From positions 248,001 to 312,000 of the forward strand of contig JAIXMN010000031.1 in assembly GCA_025716815.1 (NCBI GenBank): a stretch of DNA of 64,000 nt, read 5' to 3'. Positions 34,294 to 43,901 of the stretch are shown piece by piece. This DNA comes from Dichotomocladium elegans. Lineage: Eukaryota > Mucoromycota > Mucoromycetes > Mucorales > Lichtheimiaceae. Numbering within the stretch: position 1 is the stretch's first letter; each line of letters opens with the position of its first letter. Made by a program: the position numbers and the translations under genes. The notes under the pieces are model-generated. The model made no database searches and was not told the DNA's origin. It worked only from the letters and a program-made list of their open reading frames with translations.

Positions 34294-36123
34294 ATGCGTG
34301 ATTCCCCTCCCGACTCACCTAGCTTAAAAGCACGTCGCCCAGCCTCTCTTGTCGTCGAGACCTTAAGCGCAAAGACATCTGAGACCAAAGAAGGTCTTCA
34401 GCAAATTAACCAATATGTGCTGAAACGGGAAATTGGTCGCGGTGCCTTTGGCACGGTTCATTTAGGCATGGACATCAACACCGGCATCGAATATGTATGG
34501 TTTCGTCTTCCCCCCATTTTTGTTTTAAGATTATGTTCCCCATCCATATATCACACGTCCTTTGGCTCTCTTTGTCATCAGCTAAGCCAATATCTAGGCC
34601 ATAAAAGAGTTTAGCAAACAACGATTGCGTCGAAGAGAGCAGTCGGCGATGTTGCGACGCCCGGGACCCCGCGGCAGAGGTGCCAAAATGCTTGGTTCCC
34701 GAGGCGGCCCTGGTCCGCAAACATCGTTGGATCTGATCAGAACGGAACTCGCTATCCTCAAAAAACTCAATCATCCGCACGTCGTCTCGCTTTACGAGGT
34801 CCTCGATGATCCCGAAAACGACTCTTTATATATGGGTAATTGCCAACTTTCCCTATACTCCCCCCCCCAAAAAATTGATGAGAAGGATATAAACATGCTG
34901 ATACGATATTTCAGTGTTCGAGATGGCTCACAAAGGTGTTCTGATGAATGTTGAGGCCGACACGGTTGCAAAATCATACTCGAACGATGACGCACGCCAT
35001 TTCTTCCGACAAATGATACTCGGCATCGAATATTGTGAGTGAATATCGGAGTAAAGGATGGATCTCGGGAACAGAGAGCTTATCGTCCAACGTTAATCGC
35101 AATTCTACCAGTGCATTACAGTAATGTTGTTCATCGTGGTAAGTTGAATGTAAGGCTGATCCACCGGGAAAGCTGATGCATTAGTTAGATATCAAGCCCG
35201 ATAATTTGCTTTTATCAAAGGATGGTGTATTGAAAATCGTTGATTTTGGCGTCTCTGAAATGTTTGATAAGGAAAGCGATCGCCTGAAGAAATCAGCTGG
35301 AAGCCCTGCTTTCATGGCTCCTGAGCTGTGCAAGACCGGTCACGGCGATATTTCAGGCAAGGCCGCGGATATCTGGTCCATGGGCGTTACTTTATACTGT
35401 CTGGTTTATGGCCATCTCCCTTTTATAAGTGCTAGTTTTGTCGAACTGAACAGCAAAATTTGTAATGATCCGTAAGTTAACCTGCTAGCTGTAAAAAGAA
35501 AGGAAAAAGGCAGTCGCTAAGAGCAATGTTCATTTTCGTTTTGGATAGGGTTGAGTATGCCGATGGCCTTGATCCGGATCTATTGGCCCTCTTGAAGCGC
35601 TTATTAGAGAAGGATCCATCCAGGCGTATTACGATCCCAGAACTACGGGTAATACGACACGGGGAAGGGGAACGTAGGAACGGAACAAGCCGCTGAAATG
35701 AAGGACTGTTCGTGGACCGAATCCATCTAGGAGGATTCCTGGGTAACTAACCATGGCAAGGACCCGCTGATCTCCAAAGAAGAGAACTGCGCCGCCGCGG
35801 TCACCGACGTCACCGAAGAAGAAATTAACAGAGCTATTTCCAGGATTGCACCCGTGTTTATGGTGGTAAGTTGGGACGGGAGCAAAACAAAAACAGATGA
35901 TCGTTTTTACCCACGCAAACACACACAAACGCACACACGCGCGTGCACGTAGATGAAAGCAGTGAGCAAATTCAAGCGACATTCGAGATCGTTATCCCAA
36001 CAGTCTCTAAGCAAAATCATGGACAAACCGCTGCTAACACCTGAGAGTAAAAGTAGTGATAGTGATGATGTAGAGCGTCTAAAAGCTAGCGCTGAATCTT
36101 TGCATATCTCGTCCCCGAAATAA
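34294..36123 (+). CDS. CaMKK-like Ser/Thr protein kinase (SNF1/AMPK-activating type)
   Basis: Eight exons: 34294-34494, 34598-34835, 34915-35034, 35112-35138, 35189-35471, 35549-35648, 35731-35865, 35953-36123; 424 aa. Kinase motifs: G-R-G-A-F-G-T-V, A-I-K-E-F, H-R-D-I-K-P-D-N, D-F-G-V-S-E and P-A-F-M-A-P-E. After the ATP lysine there is an Arg/Pro/Gly-rich insert (about residues 83-106: R-R-P-G-P-R-G-R-G), the hallmark RP insert of Ca2+/calmodulin-dependent kinase kinases. Fungal relatives (Ssp1 type) activate AMPK/SNF1 in energy stress. The C-terminal tail is Ser-rich with a basic K-F-K-R-H-S-R-S segment, a possible calmodulin-binding site (inference). One exon is only 27 nt. The gene is followed by a CA-repeat at 36140-36170. 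Confidence 0.88.
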
Positions 36124-36875
36124 TACATGCACAAACATACACATATACACACACACACACACACGCAAACACACATGTATACAGCATTTGGATACTATTC
36201 CCTTTAGTTTTCTTATTGTCCCTGTCACGGAGCACCGAAATGAGTGAAATGAAAACTATGCAACAAGCACATCAATGAAAGAGCTGATCACGTAGAAAGT
36301 ATATGTGATGTACAAAAAAAGAAGCCATAAGAGAAGGGCCAGGTCAGCAAGTCCCTGAGTTTCTGCCGCATACCGGAAAATAAGGGGGTGGGACGGAAAG
36401 GCTTTATACAGGATGGGTAGGCAGCAGATCAAGGGATAAGCAGCTACGAAAGGGGCGCAGCTGGATGCGAGCGGAAAAGAGCTTCTTTTGCTTCCATTCT
36501 ATCTCAGAGGCCGATCCTTTACCTGCTTCCGCGTTTCGTGTTTATACAGATCTACTAAGACTTACATTATTACGGCGTTAATGTATCTCTATATGCGTGT
36601 TCATTCGTGTGTGTGTGTGTGTGTATACACGAATGTGCAAGGGGCAGTTACTCAACCATCCCTAGCAGCTGGGCTACTACAGAAGACATTATCATCCTAT
36701 CCGAGTTTTAACAATCGACGTCCCGTCGCTACAACGGGTATGTAGTGTGCATTGGCTATATAAGCCGAGAAAGATGAAGCATCCCTTTCTTAACTCCTGC
36801 GCCTTTTTTTAAAAAAAGAAAACTGTCCCCATCGGCCGATACTTCCTTCCATTTGGCATCACCCCCTCCTGGAAC
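36124..36875. other. Intergenic region with CA/GT microsatellites
   Basis: CA-repeat at about 36140-36170 and GT-repeat at about 36607-36624. A pyrimidine-rich stretch and a T/A-run (36805-36822) precede the secreted-protein gene. No other gene. Confidence 0.6.
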
Positions 36876-37612
36876 ATGCAACCGTTCATCTTCTGCTTTC
36901 TCGTTATTATTTCGCTGGCGAGCGCGATGGCGGCATCGGGAAAACGATATCAAGGTGTTGCTTCGGTGATGCAAAATCATCGACCATTAAGCGGAAATCA
37001 GTTCTCGAAGAGACACGGTCGTGGTACTTGGTGAGCGTCCTGTACTCTAATCTATATATACACTTACACGCCCGATAACCTGATATTCGATGGAAGGGGA
37101 AGGAGATACGTATTCACTCATTCACTCAGAACACAATGTATAGGTATGATGGAAAAGATTTAACCAATGCGGCTTGCTACGGTCGTCTGGGATTGCCCAG
37201 GTGGGATGCTTCTACCCAGTCCATGATTGGTGCGATGGTATACAATAATATCGATCTTGACGCGTATCTTCTCCTAAAAACAGTTACATAATGTCGCCTT
37301 AGGCAATGAATGATTTCGAAGAATGTTACAAGTGCGTCCGGATCACAAATAACAAAAAACCTGACCTATCAATCACTGTGATGATTGTTGACAAATGCGC
37401 AGCTTGTCAAGTAGGCAAGTCTAAAGACTATTTCGGTTTTCCTTGCTATAGTTAACACCACTTTTTTTTGTCTACCAGGAAAAGCGATTGACCTAACACC
37501 ACACGCGTTCAAGTTGCTTGAGCCCGCTGGTAACCTTGCTGTTGGTGTCCTTGATATCAGTTGGGAGCCGTGCGACTGTAACGAGGTGGACAACCATCCT
37601 CAAGTTCCATAA
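36876..37612 (+). CDS. Secreted barwin/RlpA-like double-psi beta-barrel protein
   Basis: Four exons: 36876-37030, 37144-37237, 37303-37414, 37479-37612; 164 aa. A clear signal peptide (about residues 1-20, F-I-F-C-F-L-V-I-I-S-L-A) is followed by a short linker and a domain with the double-psi beta-barrel pattern: G-T-W-Y, A-A-C-Y, C-Y-K-C-V-R-I, V-D-K-C-A-A-C and I-D-L-T-P-H-A-F-K-L-L. Small secreted proteins of this type resemble expansin-like and barwin-like fungal cell-wall proteins; activity cannot be predicted. The third intron (37415-37478) has to use a GC donor (GCAAGT) to keep the frame and the conserved C-x2-C-x-V-G-K-A-I-D-L join. Confidence 0.78.
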
Positions 37613-38011
37613 ATCGTCATCGATTTCTCAGTTCTGTCAGTAGTATCTGTTGTATCGCCCATCTAATTCTCTTTCTCCTCCCCATATTGTACGATATTTG
37701 ATTTCTATGTATACCCGCTTTTTTCCCCCTTTTCTTTGCATTTCGAACGAAAGAAAGAAGTCAGATTATTTGCATAATCTTTTGCTACTTGCTTTTTCCT
37801 GCTCGTCTGATTTATCCTTTCGTATTTCCTGCGACAATAATATCAAGAAGGATTCAGCATTTCGCTCCTCAACATGTCACCCATGTTTTAATTTATTCGA
37901 ATCCTTTTCCTCTCTTTTGGTAACTTGAGCTCCCAGAACAGCCAAAGAGGTTCATTATCTATGTTTATATTTAAAAAGATATTCACAAGGACGATGCAGA
38001 AAAGAAGGCCG
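37613..38011. other. Convergent 3' regions
   Basis: About 400 bp between the stop codons of the secreted-protein gene and the CAMK-like kinase, pyrimidine-rich on the left side. No gene. Confidence 0.6.
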
Positions 38012-39031
38012 TCAAAAAGACGCAAGCCACGATGATCGCAAAGTCTTATGGATGCAGAGGCGATATTCCAGATTGACGCATAACAAGCCTCTAATGAGAT
38101 CCTGCAGTTTTGGAGAGAACTCGGCCGGCATTTCATATCGACCTTCGGCGATATGTTTGCGAAGACGAGGAAAATAATCATCCTCGAAGGGCAGCCGGCC
38201 AGCCACGAGAGCAAATAGGAGAACGCCCATGCTCCACATGTCGGTCTTCAACGAAAGAGGCTCGGCATCGGGCGGGGCATACTGGAGCGATCCACCACCA
38301 CTTGTTGCTTGAGCACGCCCATCGGTTTTGTCGACAAAGGACAGCCAAGTTGCAAGCCCAAAATCCGCAAGCTTCACACGTCCATTCTTGTCCAGGAGAA
38401 CGTTATCGAGCTTGATATCTCGGTGGCATACATTGTGTTTGTGGAGGTAGGCAACCGCCAGGCAAAGCTCACCAAAGATCCTAGCAGCCTCGCGCTCAGT
38501 AAACCGCTTCTTTTCCATAAGACTCTTCACCAGAACCGAAGGGCAGTAGTCACAGACGACGTGGACACCTGTGTCGTCTTCCAGCGTGGTATGCATCCGC
38601 AACAAATGTGGATGGTCCAGCGACCGCCAGATGGCAAGTTCGCGCTCGAGTCGCTCGTAGTTTTCGTCATTGGAAAATACTTTGACGGCGACCTGCTCGC
38701 CCGTAGATATGTCAAACGCTCGCCACACGGTTGCAAAGCCGCCGTAGCCGATAATCTTGTCAAGTTCATAATTACCAATGACTCGGCCCGTGCACGGAGA
38801 AGTTTTATCATTCACGGCGGCGGCGGTGCTGATGGCAGGAGGAAGAAATTGGGCAAGGAACTGGGCGGCGGGCGACTGAAGAGGAGTGGATGATGGGGAT
38901 GTTGTGGCCGAAGAGGTCGAAAAGGAAGGGACATGTTGGATATAGTTAGTAAGGCCGACGGGCGTGGTATTAATTTGAAGCTGGTTTCCGGATTTAGGTG
39001 AGTTGCAGCCCGAGAAGACGTTCCTGTGCAT
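38012..39031 (-). CDS. Ser/Thr protein kinase, CAMK-like, atypical activation segment
   Basis: Intronless, 339 aa from the ATG at 39031; an upstream in-frame GTG at 39082 is not a credible start. Ser/Thr/Pro-rich N-terminus (about 90 residues), then a complete kinase domain: I-I-G-Y-G-G-F-A-T-V-W, V-A-V-K-V-F, H-R-D-I-K-L-D-N, L-A-D-F-G-L-A and D-M-W-S-M-G-V. The usual A-P-E is replaced by A-P-P-D-A-E after a Gly-rich segment. It ends shortly after the kinase domain (S-S-W-L-A-S-F). The substrate is unknown; fungal relatives include nutrient-control CAMK-like kinases, but no orthologue was identified. Confidence 0.8.
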   Translation of the reverse strand: MHRNVFSGCNSPKSGNQLQINTTPVGLTNYIQHVPSFSTSSATTSPSSTPLQSPAAQFLAQFLPPAISTAAAVNDKTSPCTGRVIGNYELDKIIGYGGFATVWRAFDISTGEQVAVKVFSNDENYERLERELAIWRSLDHPHLLRMHTTLEDDTGVHVVCDYCPSVLVKSLMEKKRFTEREAARIFGELCLAVAYLHKHNVCHRDIKLDNVLLDKNGRVKLADFGLATWLSFVDKTDGRAQATSGGGSLQYAPPDAEPLSLKTDMWSMGVLLFALVAGRLPFEDDYFPRLRKHIAEGRYEMPAEFSPKLQDLIRGLLCVNLEYRLCIHKTLRSSWLASF

Positions 39032-39343
39032 CCAAAAGGAAACGGTCGTGCGAGAAAAAGGAAGAGAAAAGGTCAAAAACACCGGGCCATCGAATTATTT
39101 GACTTGCAAAGATTTTGAGGAGGCGAAACAAAAAAATCTACAGGCCTATTTATCGGAGACGTACGCTTCGCAATGGATTCGAATCATCTTACAAAAGAAA
39201 CCCCTCTCTCACCACCGCCCCTTTCCTTCCGTCTTTAACGATAATGCGCATGAATCATTCCTTCCAGTGGACCAGAGAGAGATAAGATATACTCTTTTCT
39301 GTGCTTTTATTATTATTCTGACGTCCCACAAACAACCATTGAT

Positions 39344-40066
39344 TTACTACAAGCAAACAAGTATAAGTTTAGCATCCTTGCTCTGATAAATGTACTCCGT
39401 CTCCCTTCTATTTTTACCTTAGCCTTGGCAACACCCTTGCGGTCAAGAATGGCCTGACGACTCTTGTCAATCTTGAGCTTGGTAATAACCACGTTGGAGG
39501 GGTGAATACCGATGGGAGCGGTGGCACCTAGTGATAAAGATCGAAAACACACAGACATGAATTTAGTGGCGGTCTTCACGTTTGTGTGACATAGGATATA
39601 TACCGTTGGCCTTTTCGCGGTTGACGCGATCAATGTGAATGACCCACTTCTTACGGTAGACCTGGACAACCTTGCCCTCGCGGCCCTTGAGTGAGCCACG
39701 GACAACGAGGACCTCGTCATCCTTGCGGACAGGAATAGAGCGAGCCTATCTCTCATGTCAATTTTTGTTTTCTATAAGTGTTAAACAGCTTACATTATAC
39801 TTCTCGCGCAATTCCTTGGACAAGGACGAGCTCATGATGACACGGCGGACGCTCGAGGGGGCAGTGAAGTGAGCCTTTCTGCTCTTTCTGCGGGAAGAGC
39901 TAACGTCTAAGGATGGAATAAATCAGTTCGATTTCCACGCATACGGGCGTATGTGCGCACTGAGAAAAAAATAACGATCGAAACGGCATCCACATCCATC
40001 CACGCATCTAGTACATCCATCCATCCATCCGTGATATTCGTCCAACTCACCAGCACTGAACTTCAT
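39344..40066 (-). CDS. RPL26: 60S ribosomal protein uL24 (RPL26)
   Basis: Component of the large ribosomal subunit near the exit tunnel. Minus-strand exons: 40066-40051, 39906-39794, 39745-39604, 39527-39418 and a final exon starting with the stop codon at 39346-39344; 127 aa, the same length as yeast Rpl26. The N-terminus M-K-F-S-A then [14 protein letters not shown] is followed by the KOW motif (V-L-V-V-R-G-x2-K-G-R-E-G-K-V-V). The last intron (donor GTAAAAATAG, acceptor TTGCTTGTAG) is placed directly before TAA; if it is retained, translation runs about 35 codons further to 39313. A short first exon (16 nt) is typical of fungal ribosomal-protein genes. Confidence 0.93.
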
Positions 40067-40312
40067 GGTTGAAGAGAAGGGAGGACTTCGTGGTGTACAC
40101 GTTCATCATCCTCACTAGTGCGTCCGCTCCGCCCCCCATACTCCCCCCCACCCGCTTTGGGAGTCTAAGCTCACTCACGCCTGGTCCTTAATAAGCCAAG
40201 CCGGCTGCAGCCGTTTTTACCCATTTGAATTTCCGCTTTTCTCGCACATAACGTTGTCGGCCCCCATTTTTCTGCCGCGTCTTCCACACTCCCTTTCTCC
40301 TCCGCCCACGCG
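40067..40312. promoter_or_regulatory. Shared divergent promoter of RPL26 and LSM6
   Basis: Only 246 bp separate the two start codons, which point away from each other. The region has C-runs and a CCATCCATCC repeat on the RPL26 side (inside its first intron, about 40002-40030) and pyrimidine-rich leader sequence on the LSM6 side. No specific binding site was assigned. Confidence 0.55.
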
Positions 40313-40712
40313 ATGGAAGATCAACAGCAACAAAAACAGAATTCCCGATCACCTACTGATTTCTTGAATACTGTGCTTGGCCAGCGTGTGGTGGTAAAGC
40401 TAAATTCTGGCATCAATTATCGTGGTAAGTCTCTTCTCAAGTAGCATGGACAAGCACGGTCGAAGAATCAGTCATAAAATTGATAATGAATGCAATAGGG
40501 GTATTGGCTTGCCTTGACGGTTATATGAACATCGCATTAGAAAACACGGAAGAATATGTCGATGGCGTATTCAAGAATAGATACGGTGACACTTTCATTC
40601 GAGGAAACAACGGTATGAATTGGAGATGGTCGTCCCGTGCATGTGTGTGTATACACAATATTAATCACGCAATCTGGAAAAAGTCTTGTATATTAGTTCA
40701 GAGAAGCCATAA
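40313..40712 (+). CDS. LSM6: U6 snRNA-associated Sm-like protein LSm6
   Basis: Subunit of the LSm2-8 ring on U6 snRNA and the LSm1-7 ring in mRNA decapping. Three exons: 40313-40424, 40499-40612, 40684-40712; 84 aa. The Sm fold is complete: F-L-N-T-V-L-G-Q-R-V-V-V-K-L-N-S-G, Y-R-G-V-L-A-C-L-D-G-Y-M-N-I-A-L (Sm1), then F-I-R-G-N-N-V-L-Y-I-S (Sm2). The N-terminus has a short Gln-rich stretch. The stop codon lies within CCATAATAAAG, so an AATAAA signal directly overlaps the end of the frame. Confidence 0.93.
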
Positions 40713-42163
40713 TAAAGAATAGGAAAGGAAGAACAAGATCAATGGAGTTAACAGGGAAGACGATTTATCAAACGGGAGTGCGATCATGGTGTTTGCATAA
40801 GCGAGAGAGCAGGAGAACGATGGGACAAACCAAAAACGCTTCTACAGGTGTGGGCAAAGCTCTCTAGGCTTTTAAGGAATAAGTCCTGTCCTGTCCATGT
40901 ATACTGAAGCGAAGATTTCTTTACTTTCCCATCTCTCCTATTTTCTCGCCAATATTATGTATTTACCGGCATTTCATCTCCATCCGTAGAGCAGTCGCTA
41001 TCAGCGGGTATGCAAGGGCAATAGATTGCCTGCATTCAGTGATTTTGAGTTTCTCTGCGACCATCGACCCTCGCGTGTTGCCTACGACGATCCTTTCTCC
41101 CTCATAAGAGGTCATCAGCCAGGGAGTGTTCAACGCACGTGGGCTCAACAAGGAAGAAGATTATCACGATGAACGCTAGGAAAACGACAACGGCAAGGAG
41201 TGAACTTGGCATTGGACGATGCGATGAATGTTGAAGTAGGATATCTTGGTTCAATAGGATGATAGTTCATACAGATCTTTAGGTGTGTTGTGTTTTCCCG
41301 GGAACATGCGATTGAATAAGTGAAACGAGGGGACAAGAGGCTCAAAGTCCATTTATCCATTGATTCATATGCTGACGCCACTATCCGTAACTCCTTTATT
41401 TTTACTATATGTGATCTTCCTTCTGATAAAAGACTGCCAACTGCAATTTTCACTCATTATCAAAATTGTAAATATGTCACACTAAGCGACCAATCTGTCA
41501 ACATGTTTGTAATCTATCCCAACAGATCAAGCACTGTCTTCCTTACATATACAGTAAGATCACAATAGATGTTGGCCTAGTGATGATCGGAACCGGACGC
41601 GCGTAGAACCCTGAGCAAGCAAATCGCCCCGAGATAGCTACTAGACTGACGATAATTCCCCAAGGGTGTGTGTCTATAGAAAACATGAGATTAGGTGATC
41701 TTAGCTGCTGTAATAAGGTTATGAGCGTGGCGATGGTTAGGGTTCCCGCCAGGGTGCAGGATAGGAAAGAGATGGATTTGGTACAGACGGCCATCTTTCT
41801 CCGAAATGAAACTGGTGATTAAAACAAGAGGAGAAAACTATGTTCCTTTTTTAGGTGGGCCGCCCAGTACCATCAATCTCAAAACTCAACGCGACGGCTC
41901 CAAGTGTAAAAGACAAAAAGGATTCTTGTGTACAAAGGTCCGAGCGGGCTTAAAGAACAAATCCCTGTGTCTGTCTGTCTTCGTCGGTATCGAGCTGTCC
42001 AGTCCACTTAGGCCTTCTCTCCTCCTCCCCCCACCCGAAAAAAACGAGTTGCTGCACCATTTGTTTAACAAATTTAATAGGCACTTTTGGAAAAACAACA
42101 ATAAAATAATCTTGTTCTCTCTTGCTCGCTCGCACTCACTCACTCTTTTATCTTCGCCCTCTC
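40713..42163. other. Intergenic region, no supported gene
   Basis: About 1.45 kb. A minus-strand frame at 41794-41543 starts with ATG and encodes a hydrophobic N-terminus, and another at about 41211 starts M-P-S-S-L-L with a hydrophobic run. Neither could be linked into a convincing gene. The right end is pyrimidine-rich and probably the leader of the following gene. Confidence 0.45.
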
Positions 42164-43581
42164 ATGACCCTCCTCTTGACAAAAACTTGCCAGCATGCTG
42201 TACTAGTGGCAATAGAAGATGGCATGTTCACTCAATCTTTACACACCTATTTCCCCTCCCCCCTCTCTTTGCATTGCTCACCCCCCTCACATGAGCTGAC
42301 CTATTTTGCATTTTCTTTTGTTCTACAGGCCGATTCTTTTCACCATCACTCGACCGAGATCTCTTCATCCATAGCCGATTAAATTTTAAACTACCTGAAG
42401 ATATTGACGATCTTATTCCTCCCTCGACTCTTATTTGCACAGAACCTGTGGCATGCAGTTCATCGACACCGTCTTGGCGCACAACATTGTGTTATTTTGT
42501 GTCGACCAAAATACTACATCGTCTGCGTGAATACGAGGGCCATGTGACTCTCGAACTATTTGGGCTATCTGTAGCAGGTGGCAGCAAAGAGATGCTTGGA
42601 CAGATCAATATACCCATCAGCAACGCTCGGGTTGTTCGGGTCAAGAAGAAGTCACAGAGAGACATTGCGCAGATCAAGGATTATGTGGTCGACAAGGGCG
42701 ATTGGCATGGTATTTCTAATAAGAACGGCGCTCAGGTACGCGCCGGTCTATTTGTGGTCGACATGCCACCGACGGATCTCGACAGGGATAAAACGGTCGG
42801 CACACCACTCCGGAAGCCACTGAGGACAACGACGAATGACATTGAACTCCAGTCTGAATTCAGTGGTAGTAACAATACAAGCCAACGCAGCAACAGTACC
42901 AACAGCCATCACCATCATCATCAACCCCACTACCAGCTTGTCTCACCCCCGCCATCCAGTTCGTCGTCATCCGCTGCATCAGCAGCAGCAGCAGCGGCGG
43001 CGGCAGCAGCAGCGGCAGCAGCAACGGCGGCGTCGACAAAAGTAGCATCAGCAGCACCGGCAGCGTCGGATTCACAGAACAGCATTTTTTCCTTTCGTAT
43101 TCTTGAAGCTACAAGTGTCTCAGCACTCACTTCGAAGCGTATCAAAAACGCTTATTTTCACTTTTCATATGGGTCGAAAAGCCGGATTATCCAAGCAACC
43201 GTTTCGCGTGATGGCAATACTTGGAAACCCTCCGTAAAGCAAGATGACAACTGTTTCCGTCTCAGGAACGGTCAAATCGAGAGACACCGAGACAAACATA
43301 TCAATATATATCTTGTTGCCGAATATTACGATGACGACAACAACAACAACGACGACTATGACAGTCCTCGACAAGAAATCGTTGGCCGGATCTATACACG
43401 TGCATGCGCTGTCGCAAAGGGAGGAATTACAAAGCATTCGTTCGCTGTGTACGATCGGACACGGCAGGTCAGCATCACATCGGACCGCGGCTTAGCAACG
43501 GTCACGATCTTAATGGGTCTTGTGCAGCAAGGTCAGCGGCTATCCGTCAATGGTACCCACTCACCTCCGCCAGCGGATTAA
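42164..43581 (+). CDS. C2-domain protein resembling CEP120 (tentative)
   Basis: Two exons: 42164-42221 and 42329-43581; 436 aa. Residues 1-140 look like an N-terminal C2 domain of the CEP120 type: A-V-L-V-A-I-E-D-G-R-F-F, then V-T-L-E-L-F-G, then M-L-G-Q-I-N-I-P-I and K-D-Y-V-V-D-K-G-D-W-H-G. A low-complexity linker (His, Ser, about 15 Ala) is followed by a second folded part with F-S-Y-G-S-K-S and W-K-P-S-V. The join requires a GC-AG intron (donor GCATGT at 42222, acceptor TTCTACAG at 42328); without it the frame starts with no ATG. The assignment rests on pattern, not on a strong motif; it could be another C2 family. Confidence 0.5.
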
Positions 43582-43901
43582 GAATTTTTGCATTTTTATC
43601 CCAACGCTGTACAAGAAGTCATCATGCGCGACGCGTATACCCCTCTGTAGTTTATATTTTTAGAAAACAAAAAAGTGAGGAGGATGAGGCGGGGAGAATT
43701 GGGATGGGGAGAGAAAGCAAGTAAGAGAAAGAGAAGGAAGGAGAAACTAGATCCAGTGGCTAGTAAAGCAAGGTAGCAGAGAGGAGGGAAGTTGTATGTA
43801 CAACGCCGAGTGAGTTATCTCCATCCCCCTAGCTTTTTCTTTGCGAAATAACACTAGATAATTACGTTATAAAGACGACGGGGTGTTTCCAGGAGATGTG
43901 C
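43582..43901. other. Convergent 3' regions
   Basis: About 320 bp of purine-rich sequence between the C2-domain gene and the phosphatase gene. No gene. Confidence 0.6.
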
